A DNA stretch of 64,000 bases from Agrostemma githago (Eukaryota; Streptophyta; Magnoliopsida; Caryophyllales; Caryophyllaceae). Position numbers and translations under genes: made by a program. The notes under the pieces were generated by a model. It was not told the DNA's origin and did no database searches. It was given only the letters and a program-made list of their open reading frames with translations. The stretch covers positions 10,557,057 through 10,621,056 of the forward strand of contig OY288256.1 of the NCBI GenBank assembly GCA_958450325.1, read 5' to 3'. Positions within the stretch are counted from its first letter, which is position 1; every line of letters starts with the position of its first letter. This document shows positions 11,065 to 21,243 of the stretch, piece after piece.

Positions 11065-12456
11065 TGATCAACGCATTTTATATCGTATTTTATTGTCCCC
11101 CGACAACCGTTTTTGAGCTTTTCTTCTTCCATATTTAATTGATTAATGTCGATTTCTATTAGAAAGTCGATACTGTCGGTCCTCGTGCTATTTTGTAGGT
11201 TAAGTGCAATTTTGAGCATATTTTGGAATAATAACCCGGATAGCCGAGACGAGAACGGAAGACGAGGAAGAATACGAAAAGCCGAGAAGTAAAGGAATAA
11301 CTCGATCAAGAGCTCAGCAGCATCCACTCGATCGAGTGGCGTAGAGCACTCGATCGAGTGCCATATATCCAAAGTCAACCTGAAGCGTTCACGCATCCAC
11401 TCGATCGAGTGCACGCATGTACTCGATCGAGTGCACGCATGTACTCGATCGAGTGCCTTGCATTCAGGCCGCGGATTGGATTTTTCTTTTAATTAGAATT
11501 ATGGGCCTGTTTGTAAGTCCAACTGATTTCTTTTAAATCAGTTGGAAGAGGATTGTCAGACTACTTTTGATTCTATTATTTTTACACACTTGACGTTACA
11601 TTAGTTTAGAGAGAAGACTACGTTCATTCCGTCTTTCTTCGCAAGATTCATCATACTCCGTTCTTCCTTTTTCAGATCTGAATTTGTTTGGTATCGCTAC
11701 TTTAATTTTAATTTTAATTTCAATTTCAATTCTCTAGTTTTTAATTCTTGTCTTAATCTCTAGTTTAATTTCTGTCTGAATTCGTTCTTAGTTTTCATAG
11801 TTATCTGATTTCAGTCTTGTAGTTTAATTTAATTAACATTCATCATGTTTAATTGCAATTCATGTTTTGTTAGTTTATTTACGATCATCATGAGTAGCTA
11901 ATTTTTATCTAGGGTTTAAGGGGATCGATGGGTGTTAATTGGGTTATAGAAAATTGACCTGTCTCTGATTATATGAACTGTCGCCTGAATATTGTTTTTA
12001 ATTCTGATTGATTAATTACTGGCCAGGATTAATTAGTTAGTATCACAATTAGGACTTTTCGCCGACCGGGTTAAGGACTAATTAGGTCACGATATTTTGG
12101 GTAGCTAGCTTAATTCTAGCGACCGCAGGTTAAGTTTAGTTCTAAAGTTTGTAGTAGTACCGACCGGACCTACACCTTAGACAGTTCGATTATTGACCTG
12201 TTAATTGACTCCCTGACCCGATTGACATTCATTGTGAACCTGAGACCCTAGACCTTTTTATTATTGATTTACCTTATAGCAATTAGTTGTTAGTCCACTC
12301 AAACAAACCGAAAAAACAGTGACCCGCAATCTTTAGTCTAGACCTTAGAGCAAGTAATTGAGTCCCGTCTCCTGGTGGTTCGACCCCTACTTCACTATCT
12401 ACATTAGTTAGTGGACCTTAGGGTATCTTTAATTAGGGATACGACTACCCCTATCA
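11065..12456 (+). repeat. 3' LTR of E1
   Basis: The 1392-base LTR starts TGATCA directly after the polypurine tract and ends TATCA. Its last 982 bases match window positions 1-975. The first 410 bases hold the palindrome cluster at 11326-11454. Confidence 0.93.
11326..11454. repeat. Palindrome cluster in the U3 of the E1 LTR
   Basis: Five perfect ACTCGATCGAGT copies start at 11326, 11348, 11399, 11421 and 11443. A degenerate copy lies near 11300. The last three sit in a 22-base repeat unit that includes GCACGCAT. I see no clear TATA box right after the cluster in this family. Confidence 0.92.
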
Positions 12457-13207
12457 CTACAACACGGGAGTCTTCGAGGTGTATGGAGGCTAAGTTGTGG
12501 TGGCTCGGGTTGAATTCCTAAAACTAGGTTTAGGGTTTGCTAAAGTCGGTTTTCCTAGGGTTTTTCTAGGGTTTGTTGTAGATGCGTCGGATTAGGGTTG
12601 TGTAGCTTGCTAAGGTTGTAGAAGATTAGAGTTTTTGTAAGAGGTCAAAAGTTGTGTAAAGGGGTGTTGCATGGGGTGTATATATAGAAAAGATTAGGGC
12701 ACCCGGTTTAGGGCACTCGACCGAGTAAGAGGCCAACTCGGTCGAGTGGCCCGTTATGCCAGCCGCCGGGCTCAAAGCAGGCCCACTCGATCGAGTGGAT
12801 AGGTCACTCGATCGAGTGGCCTAGATGGGTCGCACGGGTCTCTTTGTTTTGGACCTTGACCTTGACTTTGATGGGTTTTGACGTTTGACTTGGACTTTTG
12901 ATGGTTGTATGGGTTGTTTTGTGTGTCTCGGAAACGACTTTGACCGGGGTTGACCCAATCGTTAAAAGTCAGTTTTAATTCCGGTGTCGGTTTCGGCCCA
13001 AATTAGTCTTGTTTGACTCGGAATGATCCACTGGGCCTGGATTTGAGGTTGATTTTGTGATATTTGTACTCTGTAAGTGTGTTAGCCAGCGATTAATGGA
13101 TTTGAGCCCGTATTCGAGCGCGTAGAAACATGTTAGCGTCCGATCATCATCGGGTGATTTTTGGAAACTACCATAGACACCTGGCAGTCAAAATGCGGGT
13201 GTCTACA
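12457..13207 (-). repeat. Tat-lineage LTR, minus strand, split by E1
   Basis: Read on the minus strand from 13207 it begins TGTAGACACCCGCATTTTGA. It aligns through several hundred bases with the + strand LTR that starts at 21244, with many substitutions. Its remaining part should lie left of the window, because E1 interrupts it at 12456. It is inserted in the gag region of E2. No polypurine tract or Tat internal sequence flanks it at 13208, so a solo LTR is likely. Confidence 0.8.
12679..12817 (-). promoter_or_regulatory. TATA box and four upstream palindromes in the Tat LTR
   Basis: On the minus strand, ACTCGAYCGAGT-type palindromes at 12806-12817, 12785-12796, 12736-12747 and 12715-12726 come first. 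CTATATATAC (TATA box, about 12679-12686) follows some 29 bases after the last one. The layout suggests promoter-proximal elements. The palindrome is the same one used by E1, although the LTRs are otherwise unrelated. Confidence 0.65.
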
Positions 13208-15125
13208 ACGGGACAACCATGAAAGTTACCAAGGTTATGTGGGTAACCAAAGACCCTTCAACAATTTCAAGGAAAATAACCAAGGCAACTTCAACAACAA
13301 GCAAGATTTCCATCAAGGGAACTTCAATCATGGCGGTTTCCAAGGAAACCGAAACTTTCAAGGTCAACAAAACCACAACCAAGGCCTTAATCAAGGCAAT
13401 TCTCATGGGTTCCAAGGGAACCATCAACAACAATAAGCAACACAAGGCAATCAACAAGGCAAGCCTAGGAGTCGGTCTCCTATTCATGACTACGGTAGTC
13501 CATTGGCCCTCACCGATACTCCGCATAATCCATCGTCCCCACCTCGGGATTTTGACATTCAAAAGTCAATGACGGAATTACAAAGGAGTAATCAAGATTT
13601 GCAACAAGGTCAAGTAGAAATATCAAAGCATCATCATGAGCTCTTCACTTATATTCGAGGGGAAAACGCAATGAGAGATACCCGTATGAAGATACTTGAG
13701 AATCAAATATCTCAACTAGCTTCGGGGAGCTCCTCAAGACAAAAGGGGCAACTACCTCCTCAAGGCGAAACACCAAAATTTGAGCATGTAAATGCTATTA
13801 CTACGAGGAGTGGTACGTCCTATGAACCCCCTTTTTCACCTAATGAGCAAGAGCCAATACAAGAACCGACAATGCAAATGACATCTCCAAATCGAGAAGA
13901 GTTGAGCGTTGACATTCCAATTGAGGAGCAAGTCTCAAGGGAGGTCGAGAAACCTCAAGAAGACAACCCTCCTCCCCTTCAAGAGAAAGACAAGGGAAAA
14001 AGGAAAGTGTCCTTTGAAGAGTCCACCCCAATTGATCAAAACAAGTACCAAATCAAGTTGCCTTACCCATCTAGGCAAATGAAGACTAAGGTAGACACTC
14101 AATTCGACAAGTTCCTTAATATCGTGAAGAAGTTGGATGTTAGCGTCCCGTTTACCGAGTTACTTACCCAAATCCCGGCATATGGTAAATTCATGAAAGA
14201 AATCTTGGCTAGGAAGAGGTCCATCGACAAGGAAGAGACGGTAGCGTTCACTAGGGTGGTGAGCGAGCTTATTCAAGGTTCCACGCTTCCAAAGTTGAAG
14301 GACCCGGGTAGTTTCTCTATCCCATGCACCATCGGCAACTACACGATCAAAAGAGCTATGTGTGATTTGGGCGCGAGTGTGAGCATTATTCCCTACGCCA
14401 TTTGTGAGCGATTAGGGATGACGGAGTTGAAGTGTACGTCCATTACACTCCAAATGGCCGATAAATCTCTTAACCGACCATTGGGAATGTTAGAGGATGT
14501 GCCGGTACAAATAGGGAAGTTCTTCATTCCGGTCGACTTCATTGTGGTTGACATGTCGGAGGATGCTAACACTCCCATCATCCTTGGACGCCCATTTTTA
14601 CACACCGCCGGTGCCGTGATCGATGTGAAGAAGGGTAGGATCACTTTTCAACTAGGCGACGAGGAGTTAGTGTTTGACCTCCAAGGCAACACTTCGCCTA
14701 TGACCGAGACATGTAATATGATCCATGCCACGGAAGACATCGATCTAGGGGAAGGATCGGGACAAAGCTTGAAGGAGTACTCTTATGTACTTGAGGATGA
14801 CGACTCCAATATGGAGGAAGATGAGTGCCCGAATCATGGGCTTAACGACAAGTTGCTAAGCAAGGAAGAAGATGAGCCTCCCTTGGGGCCACATGATGAC
14901 CGGTGGACGTTTGGGTATATCCCCAAGGACCAAAAGTACAAGTTCAAGCCGTTGAACTTGGAAGAGCGGGATGTCCCGGGAACGTCAAAGCAAGGCCATG
15001 AGGAGCCTTGGGATGTGGTTGGCTATATGACGTGCTTGATTGAAGACTTCTCGAGGGCCTTCGACTTGTTCCTACGCGCTCTTGATGGAGATGGAACCGG
15101 TTGGAGTATTGTTGAAAAAGAATGA
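13208..15125 (+). pseudogene. E2 gag (C-terminal part) and protease, with one in-frame stop
   Basis: The frame enters from the Tat LTR junction with an N/Q/G/F-rich Gag tail, as in E3. TAA at 13434-13436 interrupts it; a C-to-T change in a CAA codon would explain this. The same frame then runs to 15125. A basic, Pro-rich linker is followed by the aspartic protease ([11 protein letters not shown] near 14360-14392, [14 protein letters not shown] near 14590). After the protease comes an acidic tail of about 130 residues ending in GTGWSIVEKE, with no RT motifs. I do not recognise this tail. The gene N-terminus is not in the window. Confidence 0.8.
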
Positions 15126-15385
15126 AGATTGTTCCACCTTGGTTTGACAGAGTTCCACAAGAACCGTCTCATTGTATATATCTTTTTCTTGTAGCTAGTT
15201 GGATTTTTGTGAATTCTTGTTATTTGGATTGATTGACGAGCGTTGTGAGGGAGAGAGTTTGAGTATTGATTGATAGGTGAAGTGAAGATGCTCCTAGAGG
15301 AGATTGGCTATGGTTGTGAGCGAGAGGATTGGGTTTTTGAAGCTTGGAACAAGTTTTTGGGATCGTGGAGGTCGAAGAAGACCCA

Positions 15386-15569
15386 TCCCGATCGGGAGGA
15401 GGCGTCCCGACCGGGAAGGGTTAAGCTTCCCGACCGGGAAGGGTGCATTCCCGATCGGGAAGAGCGCACCACATTTCGAGCTTACTGTGAGCTCATCCCG
15501 ATCGGGATGAGGGCTTCCCGACCGGGAAGGGTGAGCAATCCCGATTGGGAACAACCTTCCCGACCGGGA
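15386..15569. repeat. Eight TCCCGATCGGGA-type palindromes downstream of E2 gag-protease
   Basis: Dyads TCCCGAYCGGGA start at 15386, 15405, 15428, 15449, 15496, 15516, 15539 (with one change) and 15558. Spacing is 19-47 bases. The position matches the pol-env leader of E1 and E3. Confidence 0.93.
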
Positions 15570-16319
15570 AGGTTTTATGCTCCCCCTTTGTGATTCTTCT
15601 TCGCAAATCGAGTCCACCCAACCGTTTTATGCCCCCTCCCAACCTCCCTAGCTCCCTAGCCCTACCAATCGTCCCATGTACTTCATTGTCATACCTTCAC
15701 CTCACCTCCTCCTCACTTTAAACCATGATTCTCATCAAATCCCACCACCCTCACACCATTACTACCTCTACCATGCGTTATCAAGAATGTAGCGGAAAAG
15801 CGATGATGGAGACAAGCAAGCGCCGTTATTGATCCATGAGACGACGGAGAGAGTGAGTAGCTAACCTATGGTATGGCAACTATCCTCTCTTTTCCGTTTT
15901 TGTTGTTGCTTGTTTTCCTTTGTTTATCCCCTTCCCCCATACACTTATGTGTCTTGATGTCATGGTGGCCTTCGAGGCCTCGGTAGTAGTTGCTCCCGAC
16001 TCCCGATGACGTGATTGCGTCGAGAGTCAATCGAAAAATCCAAATTTTACAAGTTTTTCACTTTCTTTTTGAGGATTTAGTCGGATTTAGGCGGAATACG
16101 GGCTAAGTGACTTGATTACACCTAGCCCTCCCCTCCCATTTCCTTTTATTTCCTTCTTTTTATTTTCTTCCCCCATCCATATCTTTTTCTTGTCTCGGCC
16201 CATGGTGACTTGTCTACACCCCGGCCGGACGCCTTCTACCTTTTTCTTCGCCTTATTTTTGATTTTTAGCTTCATTTTCATAGTTTCTTTTCTTTTCTTT
16301 TGTCTCTCCGCACCCTACG

Positions 16320-16360
16320 ATCGAGCATGAGGACATGGCTCGATTTAAGTGTGGGGGGAG
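16320..16360 (+). other. Internal hairpin and polypurine-like tract of E2
   Basis: ATCGAGC pairs with GCTCGAT around CATGAGGACATG, whose own arms CATG/CATG leave an AGGA loop. TTAAGTGTGGGGGGAG follows at once, nearly identical to the terminal tract at 18096-18111. Confidence 0.6.
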
Positions 16361-17261
16361 CGATATTCTAGTATAGTTAGTTTTATTTTCTTAGTTTTCC
16401 GAAAAAAATCTTCGAAAACCCTAAAAATTTGAAAAAATTTCACAAAAATCAAAAAAAAATTTCTTTTGTGTATTTTCCTTTTGTGCCATTGTGTAGTATT
16501 TTTGTTTTGTTGTGTGCGTGTTTTGCCTCTCCCTTTCCTTATAGGTCGCTTAATCGCCGCTAGCTTTGGAGAGCTTTCAAGACTCCCGGTAACATCTTAT
16601 CCCTTCTCTTCTTTACCTCTTGCGGAGTTTGGAGAAGTTGTGATGTTGTATGCTCGGGCGGAGCTTTGTAAAGTCGTGGTGGATTTGGAGACTTGTTTAG
16701 ATGATCGGGGTGGTGTTTGTGTTGTGTATGTGTTTGTTTTGTTTTGTTTTTGTTTCTTACTTTTGTTTCTTTTTCTTTCGTTTGTTTTCGTCGTGTCTTC
16801 ATTTTTTGTGTGTCTTGTGTGTCTTGTGTGTAAATGTTTTCGAAAACCCGGTTTAGAGGCTAGGGTGTGAGTGTCTATTTTTCCCTTCCTAGTAGTATAA
16901 ATCGAGTCTTGGACTTTAATCTAGTAGAATGACCCTAAATCAATGAGTTCGTTGGTCCTTTATCTCGAGTCCACCTAGCTTAATAGGAATTTACTACGGG
17001 ATTTGCACTTTTGACCATTATGACCACCCACGGTGTGAAGAGGCCTTGGTTACCGAGTCTCGTCCCCTAGGTGACCGTGTTTAGGATTATTTAATTAGTC
17101 CAAGTTATCCACTTTTTGTGGGTTTGAAGAGGGATCGCGACCCTCGACTCACTCATTTCCCTACCTCCTACACATATCCACACAATAAAATGCAAATTGT
17201 TGATTCTCCCTTTCTTGTTATTCAATGAAAGTGCCAAAAAATGCCAAATCTTGCCAAATGG

Positions 17262-17425
17262 GCAAAGAAAAAGAAAAAGAAAGAAAAGAATGAAAGAAAG
17301 AAAAGAATGAAGAAAAAGAAAGGCACAAAAGCCAAAAAGAAAATAGAAAAGAAGAAAAAGAATGGCATGGCAAAACAAATCAAAAACGTCAAAAGGAAAG
17401 AAAATGCCAAAAAAAAGAAAACCCG
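17262..17425 (+). repeat. Purine-rich (GAAA)-type tract of E2
   Basis: About 160 bases are almost all A and G on the + strand, with GAAA, GAAAAA and GAATGAA units. Open frames here are low-complexity Lys/Glu and not genes. E1 (10327-10402) and E3 (42165-42320, minus-strand sense) have a similar tract at the same relative position. Confidence 0.7.
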
Positions 17426-18074
17426 TATCACAAAAACATATCCCCTCAAAATAAGCCTTTTTCCGACTTTTGCCGTGAAGAGCCTACCAAAGGACCGAGT
17501 CCCGAGGAAGGATGATAGCGGCATTAGTCGGTCTTCCCTCATTTTGCATACTTCCACCTTTTTACTTGGACTAGTTAGGCGGTCCTGGACACGGGACGAC
17601 CCTCTTGGCTCACGCTAAAGGGGGCGGGGTCTCACTTACCTACAGTGTCGACTAACACCGTGGTTCTTCACTTTTCCACTCCGCCGATCGTCCCGTAGTA
17701 CGTTTTTAGAAAGTTAGGAGGACCTAGGTAAGTTACCAACGCTTTTGTTGCTTTATCGTCATACTATTAGTGTTTAGTTCACCTTGATTTGTATGTCTAG
17801 CTTGGGAACGTTGTGCTTGCTTCGAGTCCTAAACCGGTGTTTCATTCACCGCTTTTTGAGGGAAGCGGTATTTCTTTTGCTTTGGGTGCAACCGATTATG
17901 TGTTTGTTTGTGTGTTCGTTTGTTTGTTTGTTTTGTGTCCGGTTGCACCCACAGTTTTGTCGCAAGACCCAACTTGCCTTGCAGAGTGCACTTGTCCTCT
18001 AAGTGCACTCGCGTGAGTTGAAGGGGCGTAGGGTGCGCTAATACCCATTCGGTTAGTGTAGTAGTTAGTATGTG

Positions 18075-18111
18075 CTTACTCGAGGGCGAGTAAGGGTTAA
18101 GTGTGGGGGAG
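18075..18111 (+). other. Terminal hairpin and polypurine tract of E2
   Basis: CTTACTCG and CGAGTAAG form a perfect 8-base stem with an AGGG loop (18075-18094). TTAAGTGTGGGGGAG follows, one base before the LTR. Confidence 0.7.
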
Positions 18112-18112
18112 T

Positions 18113-19701
18113 TGATAAGTGTAGTTTGTAGTGCCTAATTGTTGTGTTTTGGTCACTTTTTCCTTGTGAAATCGCTCCTTTGGAGCGATTCATGGGCTTC
18201 TTATGCCTCCTTTAGTTCGTTTCAGGTTCCCGAGGCCGAATTGGAAGAGTTGGAGCGATTCCGACTCAATACATACACATTTTGGAGCCAACGAGATAAA
18301 GGAACGATGACTCGAGACCTCGGAATCGACCCCGAGACCTTGGGACCCAATCCCGAGCCTCCGAGACCCGATCCCGAGTCCCGAGAATCGGTGGGAAGCC
18401 CATGAGAGGCAAGGAAGGACCAAGGAGCATTAAAGGAAGGCATACAAGACCCTTCCCGGTCGGGATGGTGGCCTTCCCGATCGGGAAGGGATGCACGTTT
18501 AGGAGCGCTACTGTGAGTCCTTCCCGGTCGGGTTGAGCCCTTCCCGATCGGGAAGGAAGAACCCTTCCCGATCGGGATGATCCTTCCCGATCGGGATGGG
18601 CTACAGCTCACCCGCATTCTTCTTTTCTTCTCCTTCATTCTTGTACCCATATATATACTCCCTTCTTGTAATTTTAAGACATCTGATGTTAACCTACCTT
18701 AGTTTAAGCCTCTAAACCCTAGATTCACTCTCATTCATTAGTTCTAATCTCTCCTTAATCTTTAGTTAATCATTGTAATTAATCTTGTATTAAGAAGATT
18801 CTTGAAGATTATTCCAAGATTGACAACCTTGGGATTATATTTGGGTTTCTCATTAATGCAAGTTTTCATCTTTTTCATCATATTAGTGTTGGTATAATCT
18901 TCTCTACTCTAATCCTTGTTTATTCAATCTAGTTTCAATCTTTTTATATTGTTATTGTTATTGTTCTCATTGTTCATAATGGATGTTTGGTTTGTGAGTT
19001 TGTTTTCTCTTATAATTGTTAGTTTCTCTTTGATTATGAGTGAGTAGTTTCTTTGTGGGGTTAGTAGGGGGATTAGGGGTAGATTATGGATGATTAGGGT
19101 TGATTAAGGGGAAAAGGTTGTATCTTTGTTGTTAGTCACATTGTAGGCACTCTATGTGTTTGTTGATATGCTTGTGTGAGTTGTAGTGTCCATGCTTCCC
19201 ATGCTTGTATTCATCTTCTCATTGATTGCTTATTTTGTGGGAATGTCGAGAATAGTCATAGTCACAAGAGTGCCGACTAGAGTCTAAGTTGCGAGAGCCC
19301 GGACTCACCTTGGCATCGGTCTAAGTTGCGAGAGCTCGGACCGATTCTAGCAAATAGGAGACACCTATACCCTTGATCACCCCAATTATCCTTCTACCTC
19401 TATGAACCCGACCTACCCCACTTCTTTCCATATTTGAGTCCATCTTCTTTAGTTAGATATCTCTCTTCTAGTTTATTCATTAGTTCGATCATTAGTCTAG
19501 TTCCCACTTCTCCTCCATCACACTTAGTCATTTAAAGCTTACTTTGTGTTTGTTTGTGTGACTTAGCCTAGTTTTTAGTGGACCTAGTCTAGACCTTACT
19601 CTACCGTCCCCGTGGATATCGACCCTACTTGCCCTAGCTACCCACTAGGAATAGTCGGTTTATTATTGACGGTTAGGACCCACGGCAAATCCTTACCATC
19701 A
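18113..19701 (+). repeat. 3' LTR of E2
   Basis: It begins TGATAAGTG directly after the polypurine tract. I place its end at ACCATCA (19701), by analogy with CTATCA in E1 and because Tat-like sequence follows. The length is about 1.59 kb. The right border is less certain than the left, since no second copy is in the window. Confidence 0.7.
18454..18657 (+). promoter_or_regulatory. E2 LTR palindrome cluster and TATA box
   Basis: Six TCCCGRTCGGGA-type palindromes start at 18454, 18475, 18522 (one mismatch), 18542, 18566 and 18585. ATATATATA at 18649-18657 lies about 50 bases downstream and is a plausible TATA box. This matches the layout of the Tat LTR at 12679-12817. Confidence 0.65.
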
Positions 19702-20760
19702 TAGCTCCACAAAATCGAGCTCCAGATTTCGAATCATCAAAGCCACTTACGACCTAGCACCACATTTCCAAAAACATCTAAACCAGTTACCAGCCCAAAC
19801 ACGGGAACTCAACTTGTAGTCGGCATAGAACATGCCCAAATAGTTCACACCACCTCTGGGGGCTATCCTGAAGAATGCTCACAGTCACAGAATCAACATC
19901 TTAATTATTCTAGCCCTTTGGTCAAGACATCATTGGGAATGCACCTAGCCTACACCATTGCTATGGCTAGTTACACACAAAGCCCTAATAAGCTAGGCAT
20001 CATAATACATCTTTCAACACTGAACTATGGCTTGGTTTGATTTCACTACATGTGAATACGTAGGCAGCCTTTCAACGGAGGCACAACCACCCACAAATTC
20101 AAAAAGCATCATCATTCCGGTCACGACACTGTCATGTTCTCAACAGTTAGCTTTGTCATTCTGGGGGCTTCTCTTAGGCAGAAGTTTTCCTTCCACTCAC
20201 AAAAATCCAAATACTTTTCAAACACTAGCTTCCTTTCTATAGAGTGTCCTAGTACTCGGCTCAGTTGAAGACGAGAATTTGTCAGGGACTCGAAGCAATA
20301 CCTACTTCGGGAACATACCCCGAAACCAAAAAAATTCAAAAAAACACCAGTCTTCGGCATTGCTACCACAAAGCCCTGTCGTACGGAAACAGTCTCATTC
20401 TGAGCATTCGACCATGTTGCCACTCGCCTAGGCTACGGAAGCTCAACTTAAGAGTCTTGTCATCTTAGGTGGCCCATCCCCTACCGAGTCACGGTCTAAC
20501 CCTTAGAAAGTCAAAGTCGTGTCTGTCAACTCGTCCTCACGCGTCCAGAGTCGAGTCTGTCGGTATATCTCTCTCTTCAAATTCTCATTTTAAAATTTGC
20601 AAAACATAGTCATTTGAGAAAATCCCTTTCCTAGTCACCACGAGAATAGAAATTTTTATCGTACTTCATCTAGGCATACAGGCCTAACCAGAGGATTTTA
20701 GGAGTCCGTGTCAGAATCTGATCAGGAATCAAGTCATCCCAAGCATTCTTATCAGGAATC

Positions 20761-21070
20761 GGGATGTATCTATAAGAAGATACACCCAGAGCTTACAAGG
20801 CAAGCTCCCACGCAATTCCAAGACGGGATGTATCTACAAGCAGATACACCCAGAGCTTACAAGGCAAGCTCCCACGCAATTCCAAGACGGGATGTATTTA
20901 CAAGCAAATACACCCATAGCTTACAAGGCAAGCTCTCACGCAATTCCAAGACAGGATGTATCTACAAGCAAATACACCCAGAGCTTACAAGGCAAGCTCC
21001 CACACAACTTCAAGACGGGATATGTCTGTAAACAGACACACCCAAGACTTTTCAGGCAAAGTCCCCGCGA
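20761..21070 (+). repeat. 64-bp tandem repeat, about 4.8 units, in the Tat 3' region
   Basis: Units start at 20761, 20825, 20889, 20953 and 21017, exactly 64 bases apart, and diverge slightly. Each unit has a small hairpin, TGTATCT-ACAAGC-AGATACA or a variant. Because 64 is not a multiple of three, the open frame across it rotates and is not a gene. Tandem repeats in 3' regions of Tat/Ogre elements are a known source of satellites. Confidence 0.92.
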
Positions 21071-21243
21071 CATTATTGACATCTACCCAGGTATGATTTC
21101 TATCTTATGGCTGGCGAGCCCTTCACGCAAGTCTAATGGACTATAAACGACCCGATCGGAAGTCTGCCAAGTCTTAATCCTCGATTGTCCTGGTAGCTAC
21201 TCTGACTTTCGCCTTGTCCAAGCCTCAGTCAGAGTGGGGGCTC

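Larger units (their letters stand above)
1..12456 (+). mobile_element. E1: Athila-lineage Ty3/gypsy LTR retrotransposon, nearly complete
   Basis: The 5' LTR runs off the left window edge. The order is 5' LTR (to 975), primer-binding site, gag-pol in one frame, an Athila ORF-1/env-like ORF, a long 3' non-coding region, a polypurine tract and the 3' LTR (11065-12456). The order PR-RT-RNaseH-integrase places it in Ty3/gypsy. The PBS, the extra ORF and the long 3' region place it in Athila. Over the 975 bases where both LTRs are visible I count three substitutions and two short indels, so the insertion is recent. Both ORFs are open. It lies inside a minus-strand Tat LTR. The target duplication cannot be checked because the left flank is outside the window. 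Confidence 0.93.
15126..18112 (+). other. E2 3' non-coding region with env remnant
   Basis: This is 3 kb without a usable ORF. ATGGAGACAAG at 15806 matches the start of the E3 env-like ORF, but a stop follows within a few codons and the rest of env is missing. Also present are palindromes (15386-15569), a hairpin with polypurine-like tract (16320-16360), a purine tract (17262-17425) and the terminal polypurine tract. The block near 17650-17720 (CAGTGTCGAC, TTCCACTCCGCC) has a recognisable counterpart in E3 near 41930-41985 on the other strand. Confidence 0.7.
13208..19701 (+). mobile_element. E2: Athila-lineage element lacking RT, integrase and env
   Basis: This keeps the end of gag, the protease, a long 3' non-coding region and a full 3' LTR. 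Its 5' LTR and gag start must lie left of the window, beyond the inserted Tat LTR and E1. The frame ends with its own stop at 15125 and no RT or integrase follows. The 3' region is clearly related to that of E3. It may be a non-autonomous family moved by a relative. Confidence 0.8.

Noticed and set aside
15386..15569. Repeated palindromes as a possible CRISPR array
   Set aside because: Units are short dyads with irregular 7-35 base gaps inside plant retrotransposons. No cas genes are present and the genome is eukaryotic.
17241..17618. 125-residue Lys-rich open frame
   Set aside because: It is the translation of the E2 purine tract and has no complexity expected of a protein.
20708..21031. 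107-residue open frame over the 64-bp repeats
   Set aside because: The repeat length shifts the frame each unit, so the peptide is not a true repeat protein, and it sits in a Tat non-coding region.
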